Part shown: piece by piece, positions 1-8,690 of the stretch
How positions within the stretch are numbered: the stretch's first letter is position 1
Layout: every line of letters begins with the position of its first letter
Assembly (NCBI GenBank): GCA_049324875.1
Contig: JBMONC010000037.1
Span: forward strand, 35,594-99,593
Origin: JAWLHU01 sp049324875
GTDB lineage: Bacteria; Bacillota; Sulfobacillia; Symbiobacteriales; Symbiobacteriaceae
Length of the DNA: 64,000 bases
Direction of reading: 5' to 3'
Position numbers and translations under genes: made by a program
Notes under the pieces: generated by a model
Told to the model about the DNA's origin: nothing
Seen by the model: the letters and a program-made list of their open reading frames with translations, nothing else
Databases searched by the model: none

Positions 1-178
1 AGAGTGGCGAATCGGAGGCCTCGGTGCTCTCCATGACAGGCTGCACCACCCAGCGCGCCGCCTTGGCTGCGGGCTCGGCCCGAAATGGCGGCAACCACTC
101 CTTCACCAGCGCCGTCGCCACCTTTCGCAGCGTCCAGCCCTTTGGTAGATGGAAGGTCATGCTGGTCTCCTTGCTCAT
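1..178 (-). CDS. Hypothetical protein, 3' end beyond window
   Basis: An open leftward frame runs off the left edge, with 59 codons visible. The ATG at 178 has an AAAGGAGG ribosome binding site nine bases upstream and a sigma-A-like promoter further up (283-311). This makes it a convincing gene start although only the N-terminus is seen. The protein begins MSKETSMTFHLPKGW and continues with a basic, Trp- and Ala-containing stretch. It has no signal peptide or clear membrane segment. I do not recognise the family and assign no function. It is transcribed divergently from the RRM protein gene. Confidence 0.6.
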   Translation of the reverse strand, partial: MSKETSMTFHLPKGWTLRKVATALVKEWLPPFRAEPAAKAARWVVQPVMESTEASDSPL

Positions 179-282
179 CGGGTTGTGCCTCCTTTCATTG
201 CCGGAGAACCCCGGCGGTAGCAAAAGGCCTGGTGGACGCGCACCAGGTCGTTCGTCGCACATAGCTATGCATGATCCCCTTC

Positions 283-311
283 ATTGTACCCTAGTGGGGG
301 AGGAATCACAA
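283..311 (-). promoter_or_regulatory. Sigma-A-type promoter for the left-edge gene
   Basis: Read leftward, TTGTGA (306-311) and TACAAT (283-288) are separated by exactly 17 bases, close to TTGACA/TATAAT. The start codon lies about 100 bases downstream at 178. Motif match only. Confidence 0.5.
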
Positions 312-360
312 GGCGAATCACTGCGCCTGGAGAATTCGTTCCTTTTTTAGGTTAGAGAAC

Positions 361-389
361 TTGAAAATTCGCGAACGATGAGATACACT
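361..389 (+). promoter_or_regulatory. Sigma-A-type promoter for the RRM protein gene
   Basis: TTGAAA (361-366) and TACACT (384-389) have an exact 17-base spacer. The start codon at 492 leaves a leader of roughly 95 bases, long enough for leader-based control of the kind seen in cold-shock RNA-binding proteins. The leader role is inference. The 179-491 interval holds this promoter and its divergent partner and no gene that I can see. Confidence 0.5.
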
Positions 390-491
390 GATTCCGTCGC
401 GCATGGATGCCCGGGAACGTCTCTGCATACAGAGGATGGTCTTCGTGCAACCTTGATAGCGAAGGATCAAGAGTGAAGGAGCACGACTGAG

Positions 492-827
492 ATGACCAAG
501 ACCCTGTATGTCGGGAACCTGCCCTGGACCGTGACCAATGACGACCTGTCAAATGCGATTTCCCAGTACGCTGAGGTGGTCTCCGTCCGTGTCGCCACGG
601 ATCGTGAGACCGGTCGCTCCCGCGGCTTCGGCTTCGTCGAAGTGCCGGAGGAGAAGGCGCAGAACGTGATCGACGCCCTCAACGGAGCCGAGTGGGCGGG
701 GCGGGCGCTGACCGTCAACGAGGCGAAGCCCCGGGAGGATCGTCCCGCCGGCGGCGGCCGCGGTGGCTTCGGCGGCGGCCGGGGCGGCTTTGGTGGCGGC
801 GGCGGTGGCCGCGGTCGCCGGTTCTAG
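492..827 (+). CDS. RRM-domain RNA-binding protein with RGG-rich tail
   Basis: This 111-residue protein carries one RNA recognition motif (residues about 3-80), with RNP2 as LYVGNL near the N-terminus and RNP1 as RGFGFVEV near residue 45. A short tail rich in Gly and Arg (GGRGG/GRGG units) follows. The layout matches the single-RRM glycine-rich proteins of cyanobacteria and some other bacteria, which bind single-stranded RNA and are often cold-induced. The start is supported by GAAGGAG upstream and a promoter at 361-389. A strong terminator follows at once, so it is monocistronic. RNA chaperone activity is inferred from the family; the targets are unknown. Confidence 0.9.
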   Translation: MTKTLYVGNLPWTVTNDDLSNAISQYAEVVSVRVATDRETGRSRGFGFVEVPEEKAQNVIDALNGAEWAGRALTVNEAKPREDRPAGGGRGGFGGGRGGFGGGGGGRGRRF

Positions 828-845
828 TCAACCCACGGCAGCAGA

Positions 846-871
846 AACCCGGCGCACAGGCGCCGGGTTTT
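846..871 (+). terminator. Rho-independent terminator after the RRM gene
   Basis: AACCCGGCGC and GCGCCGGGTT form a perfect 10-bp stem with an ACAG loop, followed by TT, 19 bases after the stop codon. Confidence 0.8.
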
Positions 872-960
872 GCGCGCGAAGCCGCCGGGGTTTCAGCCTG
901 AAGCAGGTCCCGGTCGTGATTGCCCCACCTCCGGCATAGAACGTTGCGGAGGTGGATGGC

Positions 961-1818
961 GTGAGCAAGTCCCGCACCTTCCTGCTCCTGGGCCTGACCC
1001 TGCTGACTCTGACGCTCCGCTCCGGCCCGGCGGCGGTCGAGGCGCTCCGGCGCCCGACCTGGCCCGGTGCCTCCGTCTTCTGCGATGCCCGGTCTGCGGC
1101 GGTCGACCCGCCCATGTTGGCGATCGTAATCGACGATCTGACCCGGGGGGCCCCCGGTTTTGAAGCGATGCTGGCCCTTGACCAGCCGCTCACCTTCGCC
1201 CTCTTCCCTGACCAGCCCGACGCCGCCGCCCTGGCCGGGCAGGTGGCGGGGCGCGGCCATGAGGTGATCCTCCACCTGCCCATGGACGCGGGCCGGGTCA
1301 ATCCCGCCTGGTATGCCGGCCGGCCGATCTCGGGCCGGCAGACCGATGAGGAGATCGCCTGGCAGGTCGCCCGCTGGCTTCGGGCGGTCCCCCAGGCCCG
1401 GGGCATGAACAACCATATGGGCACCCGAGCCACCCAGGACGAGCGGGTGGTGCGGGCGGTGCTTGAGGTAGCCCGCCGCAGCGGGAAGTTCGTGCTCGAC
1501 AGCCTGACCACCGAGGCCACGGTGGTGCCCCGGGTGGCGGTGGAGATGGGGGTGCCCTGCATGCAGCGCTCCCTCTTCCTGGACCACACCCCGGGCAAGG
1601 CGGCTGCCGTCGAGCAGTTGCGCCGGCTGGCGGACTGGGCGGAGCAGCACGGGGCAGCCATCGGCATCGGCCACGTGGGGCAGGGCCGGGAGGCGACGGC
1701 CCAGGCGCTGGTCGAGGTGCTGCCCGAACTGCAGGCCCGGGGGATCCGGCTGGTCACCCTCTCCACCCTGCTGGAAAGCCGGCCCGACCTCCTCTCCGGT
1801 CAGAGAGGCTCCCCCTGA
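961..1818 (+). CDS. YibQ-like divergent polysaccharide deacetylase
   Basis: Protein of 285 residues. I start it at GTG 961 because GGAGGT at 948-953 sits seven bases upstream; an in-frame GTG at 952 overlaps that site. The N-terminus (SKSRTFLLLGLTLL) looks like a signal peptide. The rest follows the divergent polysaccharide deacetylase family: MLAIVIDDL near the first strand, the LHLPMDA segment, MNNHMGT, FVLDSLT, and IGIGHVG near the end. Members are predicted exported carbohydrate-active proteins, often near cell-envelope genes; substrate unknown. The next gene converges from the opposite strand nine bases away. Confidence 0.85.
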   Translation: MSKSRTFLLLGLTLLTLTLRSGPAAVEALRRPTWPGASVFCDARSAAVDPPMLAIVIDDLTRGAPGFEAMLALDQPLTFALFPDQPDAAALAGQVAGRGHEVILHLPMDAGRVNPAWYAGRPISGRQTDEEIAWQVARWLRAVPQARGMNNHMGTRATQDERVVRAVLEVARRSGKFVLDSLTTEATVVPRVAVEMGVPCMQRSLFLDHTPGKAAAVEQLRRLADWAEQHGAAIGIGHVGQGREATAQALVEVLPELQARGIRLVTLSTLLESRPDLLSGQRGSP

Positions 1819-1826
1819 GCGGGGGG

Positions 1827-2366
1827 TCAGCCCCCGAAGGCGAACTGGGGCCCGGGTCGGCCGGTGGTGCCCGGCGGCTGGAGGATCAGCCCGATCCCCG
1901 CCACCCGCAGCTCCCAGTCCAGGGGCTCAAAGGGGAGCCGCTGCATCACGCAGCCAATGTTGGAGCGGGCGAGATCCCCCATCGCCAGGGTGATGTGGGG
2001 CACCCACCGGTCAGGCTCGTAGTACGGGCTTGGCTCCTCGGCCAGCCCGGCAGCCAGCTCCCAGACCTGACGGTGGAACGCCAGCAGCCGCTGGGATGGG
2101 GCGATGCCGATGAAGAGCACCGGTCGCTCCCCGGTGAAGAGGCTGATACCGGCCGTCCGGACCGTGAAGGGGCGGCTCGTCGCCGCGAGCTCCGCCAGCC
2201 TCTCGGTCAGCGCCGGCAGTTGGTAGCGCACGGCGATATGGTAGGAGAAGTGGGGCAGCGGGGTGGCGTAGCCGCCCTCCACCCCGCAGCGGTCCCGCAA
2301 GTCGGCCATGATCGCCATCACCCGGTCCGCGTAGACCGGCTCCAGCATGGTCACAATCCCATCCAC
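1827..2366 (-). CDS. 2H phosphoesterase / 2'-5' RNA ligase-like protein
   Basis: Protein of 179 residues with the two histidine motifs of the 2H superfamily: HFS near residue 39 and HIT (WVPHITLAMG) near residue 131. These enzymes act on 2'-5' or cyclic phosphodiester bonds; the substrate cannot be told from sequence. I start it at GTG 2366, behind GAGGAG with a good spacing. That places it 25 bases after the DUF4132 gene, instead of overlapping it from an upstream in-frame start. It is probably the last gene of a leftward transcript with the DUF4132 protein. Confidence 0.8.
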   Translation of the reverse strand: MDGIVTMLEPVYADRVMAIMADLRDRCGVEGGYATPLPHFSYHIAVRYQLPALTERLAELAATSRPFTVRTAGISLFTGERPVLFIGIAPSQRLLAFHRQVWELAAGLAEEPSPYYEPDRWVPHITLAMGDLARSNIGCVMQRLPFEPLDWELRVAGIGLILQPPGTTGRPGPQFAFGG

Positions 2367-2391
2367 CGGTTGGCTCCTCCTCGTGACCCGG

Positions 2392-4908
2392 CTAGCCGTC
2401 CAGCTGCCGGCGCAGCTCCGGGTCGGTAATCCGGTCATCACCAGCCAACAGCAGGACGGTGGTCAGGATCTGGACCGTCCGGCTGTCCTCCTCCTCGAAG
2501 GGGAGGTAGGGGGGCTCCGGGCCCCGGCGGGCGGCGGGGATGATCAGGCTCCGCCGCTCCGGCTCCAGGTAGACGTTCCCGCTCTCCAGGCCGATGGCGT
2601 ACCGCCGCCGGCGCCCTTCCAGGTGGAGGGTGCGCAGCTGGATGGTGAAGCGGCCCTCCAGCCCCATCGCCGGCAGCATCTCCCGCAGGAGGGTGATCCG
2701 CATTTCGGCGGCCACCGCCTGCCGGGCGCCCCGGCTCTCAGTATCCAGCCCCTCGCCGGCCACCGATGCGACCAGATCCACATCCCGCATCGCCTCCGAG
2801 AGGGCGACCGGGTCCACAGCGGAGAGCGGCAGCGGCTCCCGCCCGGCGGAAAGCCTCCCCCTCACCCGCTCCAGGGGGGCGAACCAGAGGTAGTCCAGGG
2901 TGAGGATGCCCTCGGTCGTGCGCTCCCCCCATTGGTGTTCCAGGGTGGCCCGCAGCCCATGCGCCGGGAAGTCCCGGTAGGCGGGCACCTCGCCCTCCCC
3001 CAGCCAGCCCAGCCCCGACCAGCCCCGCCCCTTCAGCAGGGCATAGAGCGCCTTCTGCTGCACCAGCCGGTGGGCGAACCGGTTGCTGTGGGTCTGCCGC
3101 TCCACCTCCTCCGGGGTGAGGGTGTAGCACTCCCGGAAGGCCTGCTTGAAGGGCTGGACCAGCCGGTGGCGGACCACGTGCTGCTGCCAGGCGGAGAGCT
3201 CCGCCGGCGGCAGGCTGAGCGGGTGGGCGACCCGCAGGCGGGCTCCGGGAGGGGGCGCCACCGGCCTGTCGGCGGCGTCCACCCAGCCCTCTGCCGCGGG
3301 CCGGGCCCACAGGCGCCCGCCGGCCCCCTCCAGGCTCCAGATCAGCCGCCCGGCCAGGTTCTTCAGCACCGGGTTGGCGCCGAAGGCGGGCTCCCACCGG
3401 GTGAGGTCCCAGGTGCGGCCCTCGACCATCGCCTGCTCCAGGCGGGCCCGCTGGGTGGCGTAGACGCTCTGCAGCCCCTTGGCCGCCTCCTTCACCGCGG
3501 CGACCGCCTCCGGGTGCGCCTCCCGGACCGGCTTCGGCAGCGAGGCCGCCCGCTTCCCCGTGCTCCGGTTCAGCCAGCTCGACTCCACCCGCCCCCGGTC
3601 GTTCAGCTCCAGCTCCGCTCTGTACTCCCCCAGCTCCCAGCTCCGGCGCCCGGACGGATCCAGCCCGAAGCTCTCCACCGAGAGGTCCTGCAGGGTGGCG
3701 GCGTCCATCCCCACCTGGCCGGCCATCTTCTGCAGCGCATCCTGGACCGCCCGCAGCGCCACCTTGTGCTTGATCTTCTGCTCCAGCCACTGCAGCTGGG
3801 CCAGCGCCTCATCCCCGCCGATCCGGAGCAGCGTCCGGATGGCGGCCAGCCCCAGGCTGATGCCGCCATCCTGCCGGCGCACCCAGTCCACCGCCCGGCG
3901 GGCCAGCCGGCGGCAGACCTCGGGCGAGCTCACCGAGGCCATCCCCCAGACCGAGGCCAGCATCATCCGCTGGCCCAGCTCGTCGCCGAACTCCTGCTCC
4001 TCCCAGGCCGCCCAGAGCCGGTCGGCCAGCCGCACCAGCTCCCCCGGCTCCAGCCCGCGGGCCGCCGCCTCCCAGAGCTCCCACCAGCCCTTCTTCGGCT
4101 CCTTCTCCCCCAGGGAGATCAGGGCCCGCAGGAGGGGGAGGGCGGCCTCCTCCCGGCCGGAGAGCTCTGCCCGCAGCTCCAGCAGGAGCCGTATCCCGGC
4201 CCGGATCATCAGCCGCTCCTCGCCCATGAAGATCCGGCGCAGCTCATCGGGCCGGACGTGCTCCAGCAGGGGCCGGTCGCTCTCCCCCAGCGCCCGCAGC
4301 TGGGCCAGGTACCGATCCAGTTCCGCTCCGTTGGCCGGCCACTCCCCGGTCAGCACGTTGCGCTGGGGCAGCTTCCGGTTGTCAAACTGCCGGGGCTGGG
4401 CGGCCATCTCCCGGATCACCGCCTCCTGCCCCGGGTAGCGGATCGCCTGCAGCGCCCGCTGGTAGGGGGTCCGGTCCCCGTCAAACGGGCAGTGCGGGTT
4501 GTAGGCCAGCGGCCAGAGGGCGCGGGTCAGCCAGTCCCGGATCCGCAGCTCGGTCCGTGTGGTGTCGAACCGGGCGATCCGGGCCTGCCGCTCCTGCTCA
4601 TAGCGGGCCAGCCCGTCGAGGCAGGCGGCCAGCAGCGCCGGGCGGGCCAGCGCCAGATCCAGCGCCCGCAGCTCCGTCTCCAACCGATTCTCCCGGGGCA
4701 GGACCTGCTCGAAGAAGCCCGCCAGCAGCCGGTCGTAGACCGGCTCCCCCCGGAGCCCCTCCAGCCGGGTGAGGAAGTCGTCGGGGTTGATCATCCTGTG
4801 CAGCGGGGTGTGCCAGGAGGCCGCCACCTGCTGCAGGGCCGCCTCCAACGCCTGGCCGGGGCCCTCCGGTCTCCGCCTGAAGAGCTGGTCCATGAATCGG
4901 TTGAACAC
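2392..4908 (-). CDS. DUF4132 (MolR-like) large protein
   Basis: Protein of 838 residues from a GTG start with AAGGAGG seven bases upstream. The middle and C-terminal third carry the DUF4132 signature: a TWDLTRWEPAFGANPVLKNL segment leading into RLIWSLEG, then a region with LVQPFKQAFRECYTLTPEE and LEHQWGERT, ending in short acidic and hydrophobic strands. The N-terminal half is helical and repeat-like (HEAT-like by appearance). There is no signal peptide, so it is cytoplasmic. Biochemical function of the family is not established. Pairing with a 2H phosphoesterase downstream hints at a nucleic-acid or nucleotide-related role, which is inference. Confidence 0.75.
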   Translation of the reverse strand: MFNRFMDQLFRRRPEGPGQALEAALQQVAASWHTPLHRMINPDDFLTRLEGLRGEPVYDRLLAGFFEQVLPRENRLETELRALDLALARPALLAACLDGLARYEQERQARIARFDTTRTELRIRDWLTRALWPLAYNPHCPFDGDRTPYQRALQAIRYPGQEAVIREMAAQPRQFDNRKLPQRNVLTGEWPANGAELDRYLAQLRALGESDRPLLEHVRPDELRRIFMGEERLMIRAGIRLLLELRAELSGREEAALPLLRALISLGEKEPKKGWWELWEAAARGLEPGELVRLADRLWAAWEEQEFGDELGQRMMLASVWGMASVSSPEVCRRLARRAVDWVRRQDGGISLGLAAIRTLLRIGGDEALAQLQWLEQKIKHKVALRAVQDALQKMAGQVGMDAATLQDLSVESFGLDPSGRRSWELGEYRAELELNDRGRVESSWLNRSTGKRAASLPKPVREAHPEAVAAVKEAAKGLQSVYATQRARLEQAMVEGRTWDLTRWEPAFGANPVLKNLAGRLIWSLEGAGGRLWARPAAEGWVDAADRPVAPPPGARLRVAHPLSLPPAELSAWQQHVVRHRLVQPFKQAFRECYTLTPEEVERQTHSNRFAHRLVQQKALYALLKGRGWSGLGWLGEGEVPAYRDFPAHGLRATLEHQWGERTTEGILTLDYLWFAPLERVRGRLSAGREPLPLSAVDPVALSEAMRDVDLVASVAGEGLDTESRGARQAVAAEMRITLLREMLPAMGLEGRFTIQLRTLHLEGRRRRYAIGLESGNVYLEPERRSLIIPAARRGPEPPYLPFEEEDSRTVQILTTVLLLAGDDRITDPELRRQLDG

Positions 4909-4940
4909 GCTCCATCCTCCTTCTCAAACGCCGGGGAGGG

Positions 4941-6875
4941 TCAGGCCTGGGCGATGCGGACCGCCAGCAGCGCCAGGGCGATGTAGAGCGCCATCCCCCC
5001 GCCCACCAGGCCGAATCGGAGGGCCGCCGGGATCGGCGAGCGGGCTGCGGCGTGGTAGGCGACCGGGCCGGCCAGCGGCAGGAGGAGGATGGCAGCCAGC
5101 CAGCCCAGCTTCGCCCCCGTCTTCAGGTCATCCCGCCGGAACAGGTCCCAGAGCCCGATCACCACCCAGCTGGTGTACAGGATGAAGGGCAGCAGGTAGA
5201 TGTAGAGGCCGAAGGTGATCCCCCACCACGGACCCATCTGAAACACCCCCATCGGAGAAGTGGCGCCCACCATGGCGGCGGGCGAGTTGGTCGGCTCCGG
5301 AACGGCCACCTGCAGGCTCTTCAAGGCCTCGCTCTCCGGCGTGGGCCAGGCTGGCCTGCGGGGCTCCAGCGGGTCCGGCATCGACACCTGCTCCGGCGGA
5401 TGCGGGTAGGTCACCCAGTCCCCCGCCTTGAAGTCCAGCCCCATCTCCAGCCGGGCGACCCGGGAGAGCATCGGGATCAGGGAGAAGGGCTCTCCGCCCC
5501 CCAGCCGGCTCAGGGCCGAACCGCACCCGTAGAGCGACTCGATCGCCGGCGGCATCGAGGTGGACGCCTGGTTGCCCTCGAAGCAGTTCCCCGGCCCCGC
5601 GGGCGCCGCCAGGGCGATGTCGGCCCGCCCCGAGTCCAGGATCCGGTTCTGCCGGACCACGTTCCCGCTGGCCAGCCAGAAGTTGACGTCGATGTTGGGC
5701 GCCACCAGCACCCCATAGGTCGGGTGGCCGGCGATGTAGTTCCCCTCGACGATGTTGTTGATCCCGCCCGCCACCACCACGCCCACCCCATAGGCCGGGT
5801 AGGCGATCCGCTTGGTAGGGGCCCCGGCGTTGCCGTTGTTGATGATCACGTTGTTCACGATCCGGGTGCCGATCTGGGGCGCCAGCTGCTCCGTGTCCAG
5901 CGTGTTGGGCACGATCCCGCCGAAGTTGTTCCGCCAGACCGAGTTCAGGATCGTCAGGTTGCCGCCGGCGTTGGTGCCCGAGTAGCCCAGGCCGTTGTTC
6001 TCGCTGATCACATCGGTGATGATCGCATCGCACGGCTTGCACTGGCCGATGTAGAAGCCCGAGTCCGGGTTGGCCGAGGCGTAGGAGTGGTCGAACTGGC
6101 CGTAGCGGGAGTCGAAGCCGTAGATCCCGTAATCGCCGTTGTTGTGGGCGGTCAGGTAGCTCCCCCGGTAGCCCTTCACCCCGGTCCAGTAGAAGCCGTT
6201 GAGGGTGTAGTGCCGGGCGGTCATGTTCTCGATCACCACATCGTCGGCGCCCAGCACCTTGATCCCGTTGTCCATCTCGAACCGGCCGTCCAGGATCGTC
6301 CGGTTCCGGTCCAGCCCCCGGATCGTCAGGCGCGGGGTCAGCACCACCACCGATTCGTGGTAGACTCCCGGGGCGACCAGGATCATATCCTCCGGGTAGG
6401 CGGCATCCACCGCCTCCTGGATGGTCGGGTACTCCTCCGGCACCCGCAGCCGTTTGGGGCCCTCGGGCCGGGGCTCGGTCCGGATCGCATCCGAGTCGAA
6501 GCCGTCCGACCCCGCATCCCCCACCAGGATCACGCCCGCCATCCCCCGCCCGCCCGGGAGTCCGTGCGGGATGCAGTGGTACGGGTAGCGGCCCGGCTTG
6601 TCGAAGGTGATCGCAAAGGTCTCGCCCCGCTTCAGGTAGCCCGAGTCCCAGCTCTTGTCATCCGCCGTGATCGTGTGCGGGTTCCGCCCCTCGAAGTGCC
6701 AGACCACCGTCGTCCCCACCGGGACCTGGAGCTTCGCCGGGTTGAAGATCGAATCCCGGACCCAGATGTGCGCCTCTCTCCTCCCGCCCGATGCCGTCCC
6801 GGCTGGTCCTGCCGCCGCCAGGAGCAGCGCAAGGAGCAGCAGCCACCCCCCCAGGCGGGGACGGCCCCCTCTCAT
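4941..6875 (-). CDS. Exported cupredoxin / right-handed beta-helix / membrane fusion protein
   Basis: Protein of 644 residues. It has a signal peptide (residues 1-30), then a plastocyanin-like domain (about 33-135) with candidate type-1 copper ligands His67, Cys101, His104 and Met112. A beta-helix region (about 155-500) is rich in Asn and Gly (repeated NN, IINN, ENMT, EGNYI), like NosD or pectate-lyase-type parallel helices. At the C-terminus, several hydrophobic segments (about 560-644) include WDLFRRDD...GAKLGWLAAILLLPLAG, typical of a phospholipase D N-terminal membrane domain. I start at ATG 6875, where the signal peptide begins; an upstream in-frame extension is not credible. Likely an extracytoplasmic, membrane-anchored copper protein. 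No nos genes surround it, so a role in N2O reductase maturation is not supported. Confidence 0.8.
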   Translation of the reverse strand: MRGGRPRLGGWLLLLALLLAAAGPAGTASGGRREAHIWVRDSIFNPAKLQVPVGTTVVWHFEGRNPHTITADDKSWDSGYLKRGETFAITFDKPGRYPYHCIPHGLPGGRGMAGVILVGDAGSDGFDSDAIRTEPRPEGPKRLRVPEEYPTIQEAVDAAYPEDMILVAPGVYHESVVVLTPRLTIRGLDRNRTILDGRFEMDNGIKVLGADDVVIENMTARHYTLNGFYWTGVKGYRGSYLTAHNNGDYGIYGFDSRYGQFDHSYASANPDSGFYIGQCKPCDAIITDVISENNGLGYSGTNAGGNLTILNSVWRNNFGGIVPNTLDTEQLAPQIGTRIVNNVIINNGNAGAPTKRIAYPAYGVGVVVAGGINNIVEGNYIAGHPTYGVLVAPNIDVNFWLASGNVVRQNRILDSGRADIALAAPAGPGNCFEGNQASTSMPPAIESLYGCGSALSRLGGGEPFSLIPMLSRVARLEMGLDFKAGDWVTYPHPPEQVSMPDPLEPRRPAWPTPESEALKSLQVAVPEPTNSPAAMVGATSPMGVFQMGPWWGITFGLYIYLLPFILYTSWVVIGLWDLFRRDDLKTGAKLGWLAAILLLPLAGPVAYHAAARSPIPAALRFGLVGGGMALYIALALLAVRIAQA

Positions 6876-7130
6876 GCCAATCCCCCCATTCGAACGGTCA
6901 GTCGGCTGAACAATTCCAGCAAGTGTGTCAGGTTTCCTGCTGGGCGAAAAAAGGCTGCCGGGCAGCAGGAGGGGGTCGCCCCCGGAGGAGAACGAGGACG
7001 GAGGTGTACCCTGTGGAGTCTGCGAAGGCATCAAGTGGCCTGAGGTGAGGGTCACCGACCCTTCGGTCGCCCGAAGGGGTTTGAAGCCGGGAGGAGAAGT
7101 GAAGATGCATCAGCCTTCAGGAGGTGTCCC

Positions 7131-8522
7131 ATGAGCGAGGCGGCGGTGATCCCTGCGCAGGAGTGGTTATCCCGGGCAGAGGGGTACATAACGGACGAGT
7201 TCAAACGCGCTCGACTTAGCGGAGCCTACGCAGTGGTGGCCGGAGGGGCCGTCGTACTGGAGGGGGCCGTGGGCATTGACAGCCGGACCGGACGGCCAAT
7301 GACCCCAGACACCCCCTTTGAGATCGGTTCCGTAACGAAATCCCTTACCGCCCTGGCGATCTTGCAGTTGCGTGACCAGGGACTTCTGAATCTGGACGAT
7401 CCGGTCCAGCGCCATCTTCCCTGGTTCCGGGTTGCAGATGCGAAGGCCTCAGAGAGGATCACGATCCGCCACCTACTCAGCCACACCAGCGGCTTGTCGC
7501 CCACCTCCCAGGGGGTGGTGGCCCGCGACTACGATCGAATCTGGCCCTCGATTGAGGCGGGGGTCCGTGAGTTGCGCACCCAGAGGCTGAAGGGAGAGCC
7601 CGGAACCCGGTTTGCGTACGCCAACATGGGCTACGCTGCAGCCGGTGCCGTGGTGGAGGCGGTCTCGGGCCGGCCCTGGGCAGAGTACATTCAGAGCGAG
7701 ATCCTGGACCCGCTGGGCATGCGTCACAGCGCCGCCGATTTCTCCAGGGCGCATGACCTTCAGGTGGCCACCCCTCATGGCTGGATCTTTGGGCGCCCGG
7801 CTCCTGTTGGCCATCGAGCCCTGGGACCCTACCTTGCCCCCGCCGGATCGACCACCGTCTGCTCCGTGCGGGACCTGGCTCGCTATGCCCTGGCCTGCCT
7901 GGGGGCTGCCCCCATCCCAAAACTCTCCCCCGGTTCCCTCGAGGAGGCGCAGACCGGTGCCGTCAAGATCGACGAGAACTCGGCGTATGGCCTGGGCTGG
8001 GTTGAGCAGCTCACCGAGGAGGGGCAGAGGGTCGTCTGGCATAACGGCGGTACCGAGGGCTCCGCCTCCGTGCTGATGCTGCTTCCCGCGGAAGGGATCG
8101 CTGTGATCCTGCTCTGCAACACCGCCACCAGACGCCTCGACCCGCTGGCCACGAACCTCCTGGCGGTTGTGCGGGGGGAGGATCCCAAGCCAGTTGAGGC
8201 CACGTTCGAGATTGGCAAGGTGATCAGCCTTGCATGGATGGGGTTCATGGGGCTCTCGCTCTTCCTGCTTCTCTGGCTGGGCCTTACGATCAGAGCCGAC
8301 CTCGCAGCCTCCACCCCCGCCGGATGGGGCCGCTTTGTCTGGGTGACGCTGCTGGCGGCCCTGCCATGGTGGATGGCCCTTTCCCTCTTCCCAAACATGG
8401 GCGCTCCCCCCCTGAGCCGGCTCCGCCTCTGGCCGATCGATTCGATTCTCGGCATGGGGGGGCTCCTGCTCAGCTCCGCCCTCTGGTGGATCTGGGCCCT
8501 GGTTAAACTGATCTGGCTCTAG
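7131..8522 (+). CDS. Beta-lactamase-family serine hydrolase with C-terminal membrane region
   Basis: Protein of 463 residues. The catalytic domain (about 5-350) has SVTK (Ser67, Lys70), YAN (Tyr163, Asn165) and HNGG near residue 305, the three motifs of the class C beta-lactamase/DD-peptidase superfamily. About three to four hydrophobic segments follow (360-463), so the enzyme is membrane-attached. No clear N-terminal signal peptide is visible, leaving the side of the membrane uncertain. GGAGG lies seven bases before the ATG. Substrate unknown: D-amino-acid peptidase, esterase or peptidoglycan roles are all known in the family. Confidence 0.85.
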   Translation: MSEAAVIPAQEWLSRAEGYITDEFKRARLSGAYAVVAGGAVVLEGAVGIDSRTGRPMTPDTPFEIGSVTKSLTALAILQLRDQGLLNLDDPVQRHLPWFRVADAKASERITIRHLLSHTSGLSPTSQGVVARDYDRIWPSIEAGVRELRTQRLKGEPGTRFAYANMGYAAAGAVVEAVSGRPWAEYIQSEILDPLGMRHSAADFSRAHDLQVATPHGWIFGRPAPVGHRALGPYLAPAGSTTVCSVRDLARYALACLGAAPIPKLSPGSLEEAQTGAVKIDENSAYGLGWVEQLTEEGQRVVWHNGGTEGSASVLMLLPAEGIAVILLCNTATRRLDPLATNLLAVVRGEDPKPVEATFEIGKVISLAWMGFMGLSLFLLLWLGLTIRADLAASTPAGWGRFVWVTLLAALPWWMALSLFPNMGAPPLSRLRLWPIDSILGMGGLLLSSALWWIWALVKLIWL

Positions 8523-8690
8523 GCGAGCCTGGAGCTGCTGGCAGCCCAGGCAGAGGAAGGTGGAGGTGGAGCCGGTCTGTGCCATGTTCCTGCGGCAAGA
8601 GGTCGACGCAAAGATCAGGCTTCCTGGAGGGGCGCCCACAGCAGGAGCAAGCCCTCCCCTGGAGAATCCAGGCACCGGAGGTGACGCTGC

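Noticed and set aside
2347..4986. Long plus-strand open frame opposite the DUF4132 gene
   Set aside because: Proline- and glutamine-rich shadow; the minus strand carries the family motifs and a good ribosome binding site.
4941..6875. NosD (N2O reductase maturation) annotation
   Set aside because: The beta-helix is NosD-like, but the protein has a cupredoxin domain and membrane tail, and no nosZ, nosF or nosY genes are nearby.
8523..8690. Minus-strand peptide with a CLGC motif between the serine hydrolase and the aldo/keto reductase
   Set aside because: It is only the start of a shadow frame of the serine hydrolase gene; no ribosome binding site or family match.
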